Shown: one piece after another, positions 16,257 through 25,041 of the stretch
Layout: every line of letters starts with the position of its first letter
How positions within the stretch are numbered: position 1 is the first letter of the stretch
Assembly (NCBI GenBank): GCA_902790495.1
Contig: CADASK010000028.1
Coordinates: 1-64,000, forward strand
DNA from: an uncultured Eubacteriales bacterium
Lineage (GTDB): Bacteria; Bacillota; Clostridia; Christensenellales; Aristaeellaceae
Reading direction: 5' to 3'
DNA: 64,000 nucleotides
Program-made: the position numbers and the translations under genes
Notes under the pieces: model-generated
Told to the model about the DNA's origin: nothing
What the model saw: the letters and a program-made list of their open reading frames with translations, nothing else
The model's database searches: none

Positions 16257-16970
16257 CTACACATTGTCTTTAACAAGCACCTTTTCCCCCGTCAGCGCGT
16301 TGCGCACATCCGCCATCACGCCGGTGATGCTGCCGGCGAAGGCACGGTCGATGTGCAGGTGGCCGAAGTACCAGCGGCCGTAATCCATCGTCAGCCGCAG
16401 CTCCTCCAGAAACTCGCTCAGCGGGGATTCCGGGCCGGGGTTGAAGCGCAGGGTCTGCATGATGTGCAGGGGCGCGGCGTGGCTCACGATCAGGTCGCAT
16501 TTGCGCTTCAGGACGGCGGCGGTCTTCCGGCACCGGGCGTACTCCGCGGGGGACGGCATCTCCTCCGGCCACCAGCTCAGACCCTCGCGGCGGTAGGCCT
16601 TGTCAATGGAATATCCGCCGCCCATGACGAGCACGGTCTTGCCTTCCATCACGTAGCGCTCGCCGCGCTGCAGGTGGTAGACGTTGTCCGCCAGCTGATG
16701 GGCCGCGCCTTCGCGCCAGGTGGTCTCCGGGAAGCGGGAGAGGCGCGGGAAATTCTCGTGGTTGCCGTCGCAGAAGGCGATGGCGAAGGGCAGCTCGCTC
16801 ATGCGGCGCAGGGCTTCCGCTTCGGCAGGCGTCTGCTCCGGGTAGAACACGAAGCCGAAGTCGCCGCAGATGATGAGGGTGTCGTCCGCGCTCCAGTCCG
16901 ATGCGCAGGGGAGGATGTCGCGCTCGAAGCGCTTCCAGTCGCCGTGGGTGTCGCCGGTGACGTAGATCAT
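16257..16970 (-). CDS. Calcineurin-like metallophosphoesterase
   Basis: 237 residues with the complete metallophosphoesterase motif set in order: GDTHGD at 6-11, ICGDFGF near 54, FCDGNHENFPRL near 90 and a later His-containing VSHAAP near 170 and FGHLHIDRAF near 215. Two metals should be bound by these residues. Substrate unknown; close relatives are annotated only as metallophosphatases. The stop codon is TAG, the only clear use of that stop in this window. RBS AAGGAGG lies nine bases before the ATG. It lies upstream of the relB-yoeB module on the same strand, which has its own promoter. Confidence 0.9.
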   Translation of the reverse strand: MIYVTGDTHGDWKRFERDILPCASDWSADDTLIICGDFGFVFYPEQTPAEAEALRRMSELPFAIAFCDGNHENFPRLSRFPETTWREGAAHQLADNVYHLQRGERYVMEGKTVLVMGGGYSIDKAYRREGLSWWPEEMPSPAEYARCRKTAAVLKRKCDLIVSHAAPLHIMQTLRFNPGPESPLSEFLEELRLTMDYGRWYFGHLHIDRAFAGSITGVMADVRNALTGEKVLVKDNV

Positions 16971-17046
16971 GAGGGGATGCCTCCTTAGGGTCGGAGAAAC
17001 TGCTTTGGTAGTTAATCGCGTTCTTTATGCAAAGGCTGCAGCAGGG

Positions 17047-17104
17047 ATTCCGCGCCTGCGGGCGCGGGCAGGGGGCTTTGCGATCGCCCCCTGCACCCCT
17101 TCGC
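17047..17104 (-). repeat. R1 palindromic repeat, copy 3
   Basis: GC-rich R1 form (GCAGGGGGC-GATCGC-AAAGCCCCCTGC) in reverse orientation. The gap 16971-17340 holds only this, an R3 copy and AT-rich sequence beside topB; no gene is seen. Confidence 0.85.
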
Positions 17105-17160
17105 GTCGCCCTTTTAGGCAGCTATCTGCATTGGCAGCTGAAGCTTTCGATACGAAAGCT

Positions 17161-17269
17161 GGCGCCTGGTACCAAAAGCGTGTGCGGGGGGTCCGGGGGA
17201 CACACGTCGCAACGTGTCCCCCGGTGTCCTTTGCTACTTTCCCACATGGGAAAGTAATCAACTTGCGAC
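17161..17269 (+). repeat. R3 long palindromic repeat, copy 1
   Basis: About 110 bases: GGTACCAAAAGCGTGTGC, a stem GGGGGACACACGTCGCAACGTGTCCCCC split over its two arms, and a second perfect stem TACTTTCCCA-TGGGAAAGTA. Copies recur at 47602 (inverted) and 50341 (interrupted). Confidence 0.85.
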
Positions 17270-17340
17270 GGAAAGGGTTTTCATCTTTTGTTTCACAGAA
17301 AACTCTATGGTGTTGAGAAATGAATATTAAATGAAAGCAC

Positions 17341-19536
17341 TTACGCTTTCGCAGAACTGCTCTTCTCCCACGTAAGCGGCCTTTTAGCGCTGGGCATCTC
17401 CTGCCCATTGGGCGTGAAGCTCAGGCCCTCGGGGCTGATGGCAATCACCCCGGTGGAGCCTCTGACCTGCCCATCGCGCCAGAGCAGCTGAATCAGCTTC
17501 GTGGTCAGCGCGGGGCCGCCGCCGCGGGTCAGGCCATCCTTCCACAGGGTGAACCGGCAGCCCTGGCGGTAGCGGGAGCAGGAGAAGGCGCGGTCGGTCT
17601 CCTGCACCTGCCCCTCGCGGCAGACCGGACAGCGGCAGCCTTCCACCGCCTTGGCGGCGAGGCCGGCGCTCTTCTTCCCGTGGCCCTTGCGCGCGGTGTC
17701 CTCCGGGAAGGCGATGTCCGGGCTCTTCTCCCGGGCGTACTCCACCAGGAAGGAGGAGAAGCGCCGGATGCCGGAGAGGAACGCGTCGGCGCTCTGCTCC
17801 TTGGCGGCGATCTTCTCCAGCGCCAGCTCCCAGCGGCCCGTCATCTCGGCGGAGGTGATCTCCTCCGGCATGGCGGCGATCATCTGCACGCCCTTGTCGG
17901 TGGCGTTCAGGGTCTTGCCCTTGCGCGCCGCGTAGCCGACCTGGATCAGCCGCTCGATGATGGCCGCGCGGGTGGCGGGCGTGCCGATGCCGCTGCCCTT
18001 CATCTGCCGCACGATCTCCTCGTCGTCGGACTCCTTGCCGGCGGTCTCCATGGCGGAGAGCAGGCTGGCGTCGGTGTGGGGCGTCGGCGGCTTGGTCATG
18101 TCCTCCTTGACGCGGGTGCTCTGCACGGTGCGGGTGTCGCCCACGCTCAGCGGCGGCAGGGGCGCCTCGGACTCGCCGTCCTCGGGCGGCTTTTTCTTCT
18201 GCCGGCGCGGGTTCTCCATGGGCGGCACGTCGTGCCAGCCGTTCACCAGGACGGTGCGGCCCGTGGTGCGGAAGGTGTGGCCCTCCGCCTCGGTCACGAT
18301 GCGGGTCGCGTTGTACTCGCAGGGCGGATAGAAGGCGGCCAGCGCGCGCCGCGCCACCAGGTCGTACAGGGCGCGCTCGTCCTCGGTGAAGCTGGCGGGG
18401 TTGACGCGGTTGGCGGTGGGCAGCAGGGCGTGGTGGTCGGTCACCTTGCTGGCGTCCACCACCCGGCCCGTCACCCGCAGCTTGCCCTCCGGCATGGTCG
18501 CAGGTACGAAGGGCTGGTAGCTCTCCGGCAGCAGCTGGAAGGTCTGCACCACCCGCGGGATCATGTCCGGCGGCAGGTAGCGGCTGTCGGTGCGCGGGTA
18601 GGTCAGGGCCTTGCGCTGCTCGTAGAGGCTCTGGGCCAGCTTCAGCGTCTTGTCGGCGGTGAAGCCCAGCAGGCGGTTGGCGTCCCGCTGCAGGCTGGTC
18701 AGGTCGTAGAGCTGGGGCGGCAGCTCGCGCTGCTTTTTGGTCTCCGCCACGGTGATGCGGGCGGGCTTGCCCTTCACCTGGGTGGCGATGGCCTCCGCCT
18801 CGGCTTTGTCCTTCAGGTGGGTGTCCGGGTCGCGCTTCCCGTCGTCGGAGAACCACACGCCGCTGTAGTCGCCGAAGCTGGCGCTCAGCGTGGCGAACTG
18901 CTCCGGCTTGAAATCCTCGATCTCCTTGCGCCGCCGCACCAGCAGGGCCAGGGTCGGCGTCTGCACGCGGCCCACGCTCAGCAGGGTGTCGTAGCGCAGG
19001 GTGAAGGCGCGGCTGGCGTTCATGCCCACGAGCCAGTCGGCCTCGGAGCGGCAGCGGGCGCTCTCGTAGAGGGCGTCGTAGTCCGCGCCGGGGCGGATGG
19101 CCCGGAAGCCCTCGCGGATGGCCTCGTCGGTCATGGAGGAGATCCACAGGCGCTGGAAGGGCTTTTGGCACTTGGCCATGCGGTAGATGTAGCGGAAGAT
19201 CAGTTCGCCCTCCCGCCCCGCGTCGGTGGCGCAGATGAGGCTGTCGGTCTCCGGCGCGTTGATGAGCGCCTTGACCTTTTTGTACTGGTCGGAGGAGGAT
19301 CGAATGACCTTGAGCGGGATGTCGTCCGGGAGGATGGGCAGGTCGGCGGCGCGCCACTTCTTGTAGCGCTCGTCCAGCTCGTCCGGCTCCTTGAGGGTGA
19401 CCAGGTGGCCCACCGCCCAGGTGACGAGATGGGTTTCGTTGTACAGGCACCCGTCCCCGCGCTCGCGGCAGCCCAAAACGCGGGCGATGTCACGCCCGAC
19501 GCTCGGCTTCTCCGCGAGGATGACGATGCGGCCCAT
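17341..19536 (-). CDS. topB: DNA topoisomerase III (type IA)
   Basis: 731 residues. N-terminal TOPRIM domain begins GRIVILAEKPSVGRDIARVL and includes CATDAGREGELIFR with the metal-binding Asp residues. The catalytic region has ALTYPRTDSRYL, whose Tyr is the nucleophile, and GIGTPATRAAIIERL. The C-terminal part (about 600-690) has a zinc-ribbon-like cysteine cluster (CRCPVCREG and later single Cys). Decatenates replication intermediates. RBS AAAGGAGG lies upstream. The glucokinase gene ends 80 bases before it with a GC hairpin between. Confidence 0.95.
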   Translation of the reverse strand: MGRIVILAEKPSVGRDIARVLGCRERGDGCLYNETHLVTWAVGHLVTLKEPDELDERYKKWRAADLPILPDDIPLKVIRSSSDQYKKVKALINAPETDSLICATDAGREGELIFRYIYRMAKCQKPFQRLWISSMTDEAIREGFRAIRPGADYDALYESARCRSEADWLVGMNASRAFTLRYDTLLSVGRVQTPTLALLVRRRKEIEDFKPEQFATLSASFGDYSGVWFSDDGKRDPDTHLKDKAEAEAIATQVKGKPARITVAETKKQRELPPQLYDLTSLQRDANRLLGFTADKTLKLAQSLYEQRKALTYPRTDSRYLPPDMIPRVVQTFQLLPESYQPFVPATMPEGKLRVTGRVVDASKVTDHHALLPTANRVNPASFTEDERALYDLVARRALAAFYPPCEYNATRIVTEAEGHTFRTTGRTVLVNGWHDVPPMENPRRQKKKPPEDGESEAPLPPLSVGDTRTVQSTRVKEDMTKPPTPHTDASLLSAMETAGKESDDEEIVRQMKGSGIGTPATRAAIIERLIQVGYAARKGKTLNATDKGVQMIAAMPEEITSAEMTGRWELALEKIAAKEQSADAFLSGIRRFSSFLVEYAREKSPDIAFPEDTARKGHGKKSAGLAAKAVEGCRCPVCREGQVQETDRAFSCSRYRQGCRFTLWKDGLTRGGGPALTTKLIQLLWRDGQVRGSTGVIAISPEGLSFTPNGQEMPSAKRPLTWEKSSSAKA

Positions 19537-19571
19537 GGGTGGTGCCCTCCTTTGTTATATTCGCGAGAAGA

Positions 19572-19594
19572 GCCCCGGCCGCGCGTGCCGGGGC
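19572..19594 (-). terminator. GC-rich hairpin between glucokinase and topB
   Basis: GCCCCGGC and GCCGGGGC with a seven-base loop, followed on the minus strand by TCTTCTC. The U-run is weak, so termination may be partial. Confidence 0.55.
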
Positions 19595-19615
19595 GTGATA
19601 TTGCAGGGAACGAAA

Positions 19616-20557
19616 TCAGCTCAGCATCGCAGCGCCGATCATGCCGGCGTCGGAGCCCAGCTCCGCCAGGCGGATCTCGGAATAGGGCAGGTTCTTGAAG
19701 AGGATGTAGTGCGGCACCTCCTCGCGCACCGCGTCCAGCAGGAACGCGCCCGCGTTGCACACGCCGCCGCCCAGCACGATGACCTCGGGGTCGAGGAAGT
19801 GGATGATGCTGGCGATGGCCTGGGCGAGGTTCTTCACATACCAGCGGAACACCTTCAGCGCGATGGCGTCGCCCTCCCGGGCGCAGTCGATCACGGTGCG
19901 GGCGTTGATCTTCGACGGGTCGCCGTCCACCTTTTCGAGGATCAGGCTGTCCGGGTGGCGCAGAAGCAGCTCGCGGGCCTTGCGGATGATGGCGGTGGCG
20001 GAGCAGTAGCGCTCCACGCAGCCGTGGTTGCCGCAGGTGCAGGGCTCGCCGTCCAGCTCCAGGATCATGTGGCCGATCTCGCTGCCCACGCCGTGGGCGC
20101 CGCTCCAGATCTTGCCGTTGATGATGATGCCGCCGCCCACGCCCGTGCCCAGGGTGATGAACACGGAGCTGTCCGCGCCCTTGCTCACGCCGGCGACGCT
20201 CTCGGCCAGGCCGGCCACGGTGGCGTCGTTGTCGATAAAGATGGGCGTGTTGAAGTACTTCTGGAACTCCGTGCGGAAGGGGACGTTGTGCCAGCCGAGG
20301 TTGGTGCAGAACACGACCACGCCGGTCTTGGGGTCCGCCACGCCGGGGACGCCCGCGCCGATGGAGGCGACCTCGTCCACCGTGTGGCCGGAGCGCTGGA
20401 GCACTTCCTTCGCGCAGGCCGCCATCTGGGCGATCTGCTCGGAGAAGGGCAGGTCCGTGCGGGTGTCTACGGAGCCGTGGGAGAGGATGCGGCCTTCCTC
20501 GTCGACCACGCCGATTTTGGTGCTTGTGCCGCCGACGTCTACGCCGATGCGTACCAT
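19616..20557 (-). CDS. ROK-family glucokinase
   Basis: 313 residues. ATP-binding phosphate loop GVDVGGTSTKIGVVD at the start; the sugar site contains FIDNDATVAGLAE and GTGVGGGIIINGK; the ROK zinc motif is visible as His (EIGHMIL) plus CTCGNHGCVERYCS, giving the CxCGxxGCxE pattern. These features separate a ROK kinase from a ROK repressor, since no N-terminal helix-turn-helix is present. It phosphorylates glucose or a related hexose for glycolysis. Its position next to hprK, the carbon-catabolite kinase, fits sugar metabolism. RBS AAGGAGG precedes the ATG. Confidence 0.93.
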   Translation of the reverse strand: MVRIGVDVGGTSTKIGVVDEEGRILSHGSVDTRTDLPFSEQIAQMAACAKEVLQRSGHTVDEVASIGAGVPGVADPKTGVVVFCTNLGWHNVPFRTEFQKYFNTPIFIDNDATVAGLAESVAGVSKGADSSVFITLGTGVGGGIIINGKIWSGAHGVGSEIGHMILELDGEPCTCGNHGCVERYCSATAIIRKARELLLRHPDSLILEKVDGDPSKINARTVIDCAREGDAIALKVFRWYVKNLAQAIASIIHFLDPEVIVLGGGVCNAGAFLLDAVREEVPHYILFKNLPYSEIRLAELGSDAGMIGAAMLS

Positions 20558-20616
20558 GATGGGTTCCTCCTTGTATGTGTAATATCAATGCTTTGAGTTT
20601 CTAATGATGATAGCTA

Positions 20617-21549
20617 TCAGACTCTGTCCATGCCATCCGGATGCATGATCTTCTCCGCCAGGCGGCGATCCAGCTCCTGGGCTGCGCTGTAGCCCATGCG
20701 CTTGAGCGACAGGTTGCGGGCGGCCACCTCGATGATGATGGCGAGGTTGCGGCCCGGGCGCACCGGGGTCAGCTGCTGGGGCACCTTCACGCCGAGGATG
20801 GTGATGTACTCATCCTCCAGGCCGAAGCGGTCGTAGGTCTTGCCGTCCTCCCAGGGCTCCAGGTGAATCACCAGGTCGATGCTCTTGGAATTGCCCACGG
20901 CGCTGATGCCGTACATCGCGCGGATGTCGATGATGCCGATGCCGCGGATCTCCATGAAGTGGCGCACCATCTCCGGGCATTCGCCCACCAGGCGGTTGTC
21001 CGTGACGCGGCAGATATCCACCACGTCGTCGGCGATGAGCATGTGGCCGCGCTTGACCAGCTCCAGGGCGGTCTCGCTCTTGCCCACGCCGCTGGCGCCG
21101 GTGATCAGCACGCCCACGCCATAGACATCCACCAGCACCGCGTGGCGGGTGACGCGCGGGGCCAGCCGCCGGTTGAGGAAGGTGATGGCGTTGAAGCATA
21201 GCTTGGTGGTGTGCAGGTCGCTCAGGTAGACCGGGATGTTGTGGGCGGCGGCCCCCTCCAGCAGATCCTGCGGGGGCTGCATGCTGCGGCAGCAGATGAT
21301 GCAGGGGATGTTGAAGGAGAGGTACTTCTTCAGCATGGCCTTGCGGGTGTCGGGCTCCATGTCCATCAGGTAGGACATTTCCACCTTGCCGATGACCTGG
21401 GGCCGCTCGTAGGCGAAGTATTCGTAGAAGCCGCAGAACTGCATGCCGGGACGGTTCAGTTCGGCGGAGTGGATGTCCCACTCCTTGCGGGTGGAGGGGG
21501 AGAGAACCTGCAGGCCGAGAGACTGGACAAAGTCGTCGGCGCGGATCAT
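20617..21549 (-). CDS. hprK: HPr kinase/phosphorylase
   Basis: 310 residues. Phosphorylates and dephosphorylates Ser46 of HPr, the main signal for carbon catabolite control in low-GC Gram-positive relatives. Walker A GASGVGKSETALELVKRGH is near residue 154, followed by LIADDVV, then the family signature IRGIGIIDIRAMYG. The N-terminal domain includes the conserved HTTKLCFNAITFLNRRLAP. The start at 21549 leaves AGGAGG seven bases upstream and forms an ATGA overlap with the HAD gene, so translation is coupled. A much longer upstream extension in this frame is a shadow of the HAD gene. Confidence 0.95.
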   Translation of the reverse strand: MIRADDFVQSLGLQVLSPSTRKEWDIHSAELNRPGMQFCGFYEYFAYERPQVIGKVEMSYLMDMEPDTRKAMLKKYLSFNIPCIICCRSMQPPQDLLEGAAAHNIPVYLSDLHTTKLCFNAITFLNRRLAPRVTRHAVLVDVYGVGVLITGASGVGKSETALELVKRGHMLIADDVVDICRVTDNRLVGECPEMVRHFMEIRGIGIIDIRAMYGISAVGNSKSIDLVIHLEPWEDGKTYDRFGLEDEYITILGVKVPQQLTPVRPGRNLAIIIEVAARNLSLKRMGYSAAQELDRRLAEKIMHPDGMDRV

Positions 21550-22367
21550 GGGCATACCTCCTTCGCGGAGTCTTGCAGGAGGGTCTGACGGAGGTAGCGG
21601 GCGACGCCGTCCTCCCCGTTGGAGGGACAGACGCGGCCGACCTGGGCGCGCACATCCTCGCGGGCGTTGGCCACGCAGACGCCGCACCCCGCTGCCTGAA
21701 GCATGCTCAGGTCGTTGAGGCTGTCGCCGAAGGCCATGGTCTCGCCGAGGGTGAAGCCGAAGAGCTTCCCGGCGATCTCCAGGCCGTGGGCCTTGTTGGA
21801 GTCCGGCGGGTTGAATTCGAGAAAGTAGGGCTTGGAACAGGTGACGGAGGCGCGGCCGGCGAAGAGCGGCTGGCCTTCCCGCAGCATGGCGGCGATGTGC
21901 TCTACCTCGCCCATCATCAGGATTTTGCAGATGTCGTGAGCGGCGAGGAAGCCCTCGAGGTCGGGGGTGAAGAAGCCGGTGAGCATCGAGGAGCGCGCGT
22001 AGGCGTCCGCCCAGTAGCCCTCCTCGGTGAAGTAGAAGTGCGCGCCCTGGTAGGTCTGCATATAGACCCCGTGGCGGCGTCCGAAGGCCGCGATGTCCCG
22101 GGTGGTGTCCGTGGTCAGCAGACTGCGGTGGAGCAGCTCGCCCCCGGCGCTCCACACCTCGGAGCCGTTGCAGGCCACAAAGCAGTCCGCGCAGCCGATC
22201 CGCCGCACGATGGGCAGCATGCTGTCCCGGGCCCGTCCGCTGCAGGGGATGACGCGCACGCCGCGCCGGGCGACCTCGCGGAGGGTGTCCACGGTGAAAT
22301 CGGAAACCGACAGGTCGTCCCGCAGCAGGGTATCGTCCAGGTCAAACGCGATGGCTCGGCAGTTCAC
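21546..22367 (-). CDS. HAD-superfamily phosphatase, Cof type
   Basis: 273 residues. Motif I FDLDDTLLRDDLSV at the N-terminus with the nucleophilic Asp, motif II near PCSGRAR, and motif IV GDSLNDLSMLQAAG near residue 205, the usual C2-cap Cof layout. Family members remove phosphate from sugar phosphates or flavin and other small molecules; the substrate is not predictable. GTG start at 22367 with AAGGAGG seven bases upstream. The stop overlaps the hprK start (ATGA). A TATAAT-like -10 lies at 22402-22397 on the minus strand, with no good -35. Confidence 0.88.
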   Translation of the reverse strand: MNCRAIAFDLDDTLLRDDLSVSDFTVDTLREVARRGVRVIPCSGRARDSMLPIVRRIGCADCFVACNGSEVWSAGGELLHRSLLTTDTTRDIAAFGRRHGVYMQTYQGAHFYFTEEGYWADAYARSSMLTGFFTPDLEGFLAAHDICKILMMGEVEHIAAMLREGQPLFAGRASVTCSKPYFLEFNPPDSNKAHGLEIAGKLFGFTLGETMAFGDSLNDLSMLQAAGCGVCVANAREDVRAQVGRVCPSNGEDGVARYLRQTLLQDSAKEVCP

Positions 22368-22530
22368 TTCGCCGCCTCCTTACTCTCAACAGGAGTATTA
22401 TAGCAAAGAATGCGGGATGGCGCTACAGGTTTTTTCGGGAAGAGAGCCTCTGCCGCCGCGGCGGGAGGCTTTTGCGCCTAAACACCCCCGAAATCCTCGC
22501 TAAACGCCTGTAAAATCCTTCAAAAACCGC

Positions 22531-22559
22531 TTGTGTTCCGCGCAAAGGTGTGTTATACT
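22531..22559 (+). promoter_or_regulatory. Promoter of the leader RNA / rimP-infB operon
   Basis: TTGTGT at 22531-22536, 17-base spacer, TATACT at 22554-22559 preceded by TGT, which makes an extended -10 element. Transcription should start near 22566. Confidence 0.82.
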
Positions 22560-22565
22560 GCCCTT

Positions 22566-22770
22566 GGTTTCTGCGTTCGCGGCCAGGCCGCGGACTTTCC
22601 AGCGCGCTCCGCAGTGCGGGGTGTGCCGACCCTATGAAAGAAGGGCTTGACGGTTAGAGAGTGGACATGGCCTGACGGTGTCGGGCAGCCGATGATCCCG
22701 GGCGCGTGCGCGCCAACAACGGGTGGGCTGTACCCTGTCGCCGGGAAGGGTCGTGTTTTGCCACTCTTTT
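22566..22770 (+). ncRNA. Structured leader or small RNA upstream of rimP, unassigned
   Basis: No open frame fits. The 5' part has two compact hairpins (CGCGG-CCAGG-CCGCG; CCGC-AGT-GCGG). The 3' part is one long rod: AGAGTGG (22658-22664) with CCACTCT (22761-22767), ACATGGCCT with AGGGTCGTGT above a bulge, AGCC/GGCT, CCCG/CGGG, capped by GGCGC-GTGC-GCGCC. It ends TTTTCTGTT, so the rod may itself be a terminator or attenuator. I compared it by eye with tmRNA, SRP RNA, RNase P, T-box and common riboswitch cores and found no match. 6S RNA cannot be excluded. The rest of the gap 22368-22927 holds the promoter, an R1 copy and the rimP RBS. Confidence 0.6.
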
Positions 22771-22816
22771 CTGTTGCCTGAAATCACTCCCGCGCCTGTC
22801 GCAAGAGGAAGGCACC

Positions 22817-22874
22817 CGAAGGTTTGCAAAGGGCGATCGGAAAGCCCTTTGCCCGCGCCTGCAGGCGCGGAACC
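22817..22874 (+). repeat. R1 palindromic repeat, copy 4
   Basis: GCAAAGGGC-GATCGG-AAAGCCCTTTGC plus CGCGCC-TGCA-GGCGCG. Lies between the leader RNA and rimP, so inside the operon transcript. Confidence 0.85.
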
Positions 22875-22927
22875 CTGCGAATGGACGACAGATGCAGGCA
22901 AGCTCATACGAATGGAGGCGGACAGGG

Positions 22928-23416
22928 ATGCCCAAAACCGATTTGACGCGCGTGGTGGAGCCCCGCTGCCAACGGGTCGCGGACAGCCTCGGCTTCGAGC
23001 TGGTGGATGTCACGCTGGACAAGGAGAACACCGGCAAATACCTGCGCATCTACATCGACAGCGAGGGCGGCATGGACCTGGACAGCTGCGAGAAGTATCA
23101 CCGCGCCATCCAGCCGCTGGTGGAGGATTACGACTACGACTTCCTCGAGGTCTCCTCGCCCGGCGTCGACCGCCCGCTGAAGAAGGACCGCGATTTCGAG
23201 CGCGCCCTGGGCAGCGAGGTGGAGGCCAAGCTCTTCCGCGCGGTGGACGGCGTGAAGGAATTCGTGGGCACCCTCGCCGCGTGGACGGCGGACACCTTCA
23301 CCCTCGAGACCCCCGCGGGCGAAAAGACCCTGGAGCGCAAGGCCTGCGCCTCGGTCAAGCCCGTGGTGGATATGGAAGGCGTCGAAGATGTCGATCTCGG
23401 GGAGACGGACGCCTAA
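22928..23416 (+). CDS. rimP: Ribosome maturation factor RimP
   Basis: 162 residues. Needed for late 30S subunit assembly. N-terminal domain has LGFELVDVTLDKENTGKYLRIYIDSEGG and the conserved EVSSPGVDRPLKK segment near residue 75; the C-terminal SH3-like domain begins GSEVEAKLF. I chose the ATG at 22928 (MPKTDLTRV), with GGAGG nine bases upstream; the frame is open further upstream only because it runs through the R1 repeat. First gene of the standard rimP-nusA-ylxR-ylxQ-infB block. An R1 and an R2 repeat separate it from nusA. Confidence 0.93.
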   Translation: MPKTDLTRVVEPRCQRVADSLGFELVDVTLDKENTGKYLRIYIDSEGGMDLDSCEKYHRAIQPLVEDYDYDFLEVSSPGVDRPLKKDRDFERALGSEVEAKLFRAVDGVKEFVGTLAAWTADTFTLETPAGEKTLERKACASVKPVVDMEGVEDVDLGETDA

Positions 23417-23450
23417 ACGCCCCAATATACTCGCAGATCACGGAAGGCGG

Positions 23451-23513
23451 GCGAAGGATTGCAAAGGGCGATCGCAAAGCCCTTTGCCCGCGCCCGCAGG
23501 CGCGGAACCCCTG
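23451..23513 (+). repeat. R1 palindromic repeat, copy 5
   Basis: GCAAAGGGC-GATCGC-AAAGCCCTTTGC plus CGCGCC-CGCA-GGCGCG, between rimP and nusA. Confidence 0.85.
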
Positions 23514-23542
23514 ATGCCGCGCTAAGCGAAGAATGGAAGAAC

Positions 23543-23595
23543 CCTCATCCGTCAGCGCCTGACAGCGCTGACACCTTCCCCCAGCGGGGGAAGGC
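23543..23595 (+). repeat. R2 palindromic intergenic repeat, copy 5
   Basis: CCTCATCCGTCA, stem GCGCCTGACAGCGCTG region, then CCTTCCCCC..GGGGGAAGG. Ends 34 bases before the nusA start. Confidence 0.8.
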
Positions 23596-23629
23596 TCGAT
23601 ATAGACGAAAAACGGGAAGGCGGACAGAC

Positions 23630-24793
23630 ATGAAATCAGAACTCATCGAAGCGGTACGCGCCCTGGCCAAGGAAAAGGGCCTGAGCGAGGAAATGCTCTT
23701 TGACACCATCGAAAACGCGATTCGCACAGCCTACCGCAAGAACCTGCCCAAGGGCGCGGTGGAGCCGGCCAACATCGTGGTCAACCTCAACCGCCAGGAC
23801 GGCAGCATCCACGTGTACGCGCGGATGAACGTGGTGGAGGAGGTCACCAGTCCCGCCAGCCAGATCACCCTGGAGGAGGCGCAGGCCCTGCGCCCCACCG
23901 CCCAGCTGTATGACCTGGTGGACAAGGACGTGACGCCCAAGGGCTTCCTGCGCGTGGCCGCCCAGTCCGCCAAGCAGGTCATCATGCAGCGCATCCGCGA
24001 GGCGGAGCGCGGCCGCATCTTCGACGAATACGTCGAGAAGACCGACGAGATCCTCACCGCCGTGGTGCAGCGCATCGGCGCGAACAGCGTGCTGCTGGAC
24101 CTGGGCCACACCGAGGGCGTGCTGGAGAAGGATCAGATGATCCCCGGCGAGACCCTAACCGAGGGCGACCACATCAAGGTCTATGTGCTCTCCGTCATCG
24201 GCGCCACCGCCGTGCGCGAGAAGGAGCCCCAGGTGCGGGTCAGCCGCATCCATCCCAACCTGGTCAAGCGCCTGTTTGAGATGGAGGTGCCGGAGATCGC
24301 CGCGGGCCTGGTGACCATCAAGTCCATCGCCCGCGAGGCCGGCAGCCGCACCAAGATGGCCGTGCACTCCTCCGACGCGATGATCGACCCCGTGGGCGCG
24401 TGCGTCGGCCAGAAGGGCGGCCGCGTGGACCGCGTGGTGCAGGAGCTCAAGGGCGAGAAGATCGACATCATCAAGTGGAGCGACGATCCGCTGGAGTTCG
24501 TGGCCAACGCCCTGAACCCCGCCCACGTCGAGACCGTGTTCGTGGGTCAGAATGACCGCGAGTGCCGCGTGGTGGTGCCGGACAACCAGCTGTCCCTGGC
24601 CATCGGCAAGGAGGGCCAGAACGCCCGCCTCGCCGCCAAGCTGACCGGCTGGAAGATCGACATCAAGAGCCAGAGCCAGGCCGCTGAGATGGCGGATATG
24701 GTGGATGACAGCGAGATGCCCGTGGCGCCGATCATGACGCCGATGGAGTATGATCCCTTCGCGGGCGTGCAGACGGACGACGATACGCTGTAA
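23630..24793 (+). CDS. nusA: Transcription termination/antitermination factor NusA
   Basis: 387 residues, the shorter Gram-positive form without C-terminal acidic repeats. N-terminal RNA-polymerase-binding domain begins [20 protein letters not shown]. An S1 domain follows ([21 protein letters not shown]) and then two KH domains, seen in [21 protein letters not shown] and [25 protein letters not shown]. Binds RNA polymerase and nascent RNA and affects pausing, termination and antitermination. GGGAAGGCGG lies before the ATG. A longer frame upstream runs through repeat R1/R2 and is not expected to be translated. Confidence 0.95.
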   Translation: MKSELIEAVRALAKEKGLSEEMLFDTIENAIRTAYRKNLPKGAVEPANIVVNLNRQDGSIHVYARMNVVEEVTSPASQITLEEAQALRPTAQLYDLVDKDVTPKGFLRVAAQSAKQVIMQRIREAERGRIFDEYVEKTDEILTAVVQRIGANSVLLDLGHTEGVLEKDQMIPGETLTEGDHIKVYVLSVIGATAVREKEPQVRVSRIHPNLVKRLFEMEVPEIAAGLVTIKSIAREAGSRTKMAVHSSDAMIDPVGACVGQKGGRVDRVVQELKGEKIDIIKWSDDPLEFVANALNPAHVETVFVGQNDRECRVVVPDNQLSLAIGKEGQNARLAAKLTGWKIDIKSQSQAAEMADMVDDSEMPVAPIMTPMEYDPFAGVQTDDDTL

Positions 24794-24824
24794 AAGCTTA
24801 TATGCTATAAGCGTTCACGCGGAG

Positions 24825-24882
24825 ATTCCGCGCCTGCGGGCGCGGGCAGGGGGCTTTGCGATCGCCCCCTGCACCCCTTCGC
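24825..24882 (-). repeat. R1 palindromic repeat, copy 6
   Basis: GC-rich R1 form, reverse orientation, 31 bases after the nusA stop. Copy 7 lies 67 bases downstream in the opposite orientation. Confidence 0.85.
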
Positions 24883-24949
24883 AGCCGCCTGAAACAGACG
24901 GCAAAATCCCAGCAGCTAAAGGGCGTCATCCCTAAACAAGGGATGAAAC

Positions 24950-25010
24950 CCGAAGGTTTCCAAAGGGCGATCGGAAAGCCCTTTGGTCGCTGCCGAAGGC
25001 AGCGAAATCT
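24950..25010 (+). repeat. R1 palindromic repeat, copy 7
   Basis: CCAAAGGGC-GATCGG-AAAGCCCTTTGG with second stem CGCTGCC-GAA-GGCAGCG. Ends 31 bases before ylxR. Confidence 0.85.
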
Positions 25011-25041
25011 TGCAAAGGATGGGGTGTCACCCCCAAAGCCG

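Noticed and set aside
17025..17408. Small open frames across R1/R3 copies, also near 47580, 50202 and 53221
   Set aside because: They consist of repeat sequence, recur wherever the repeats occur and have no ribosome sites.
20617..22155. Single 512-codon protein joining the HAD and hprK region
   Set aside because: The upstream half is a wrong-frame reading of the HAD gene; hprK has its own ribosome site and ATG at 21549.
22566..22770. Leader RNA as T-box, tmRNA, SRP RNA, RNase P or a common riboswitch
   Set aside because: GGGTGGGCTGTACC resembles a T-box only superficially (no NGGTGGNACCGCG), and the conserved cores of the other classes are absent.
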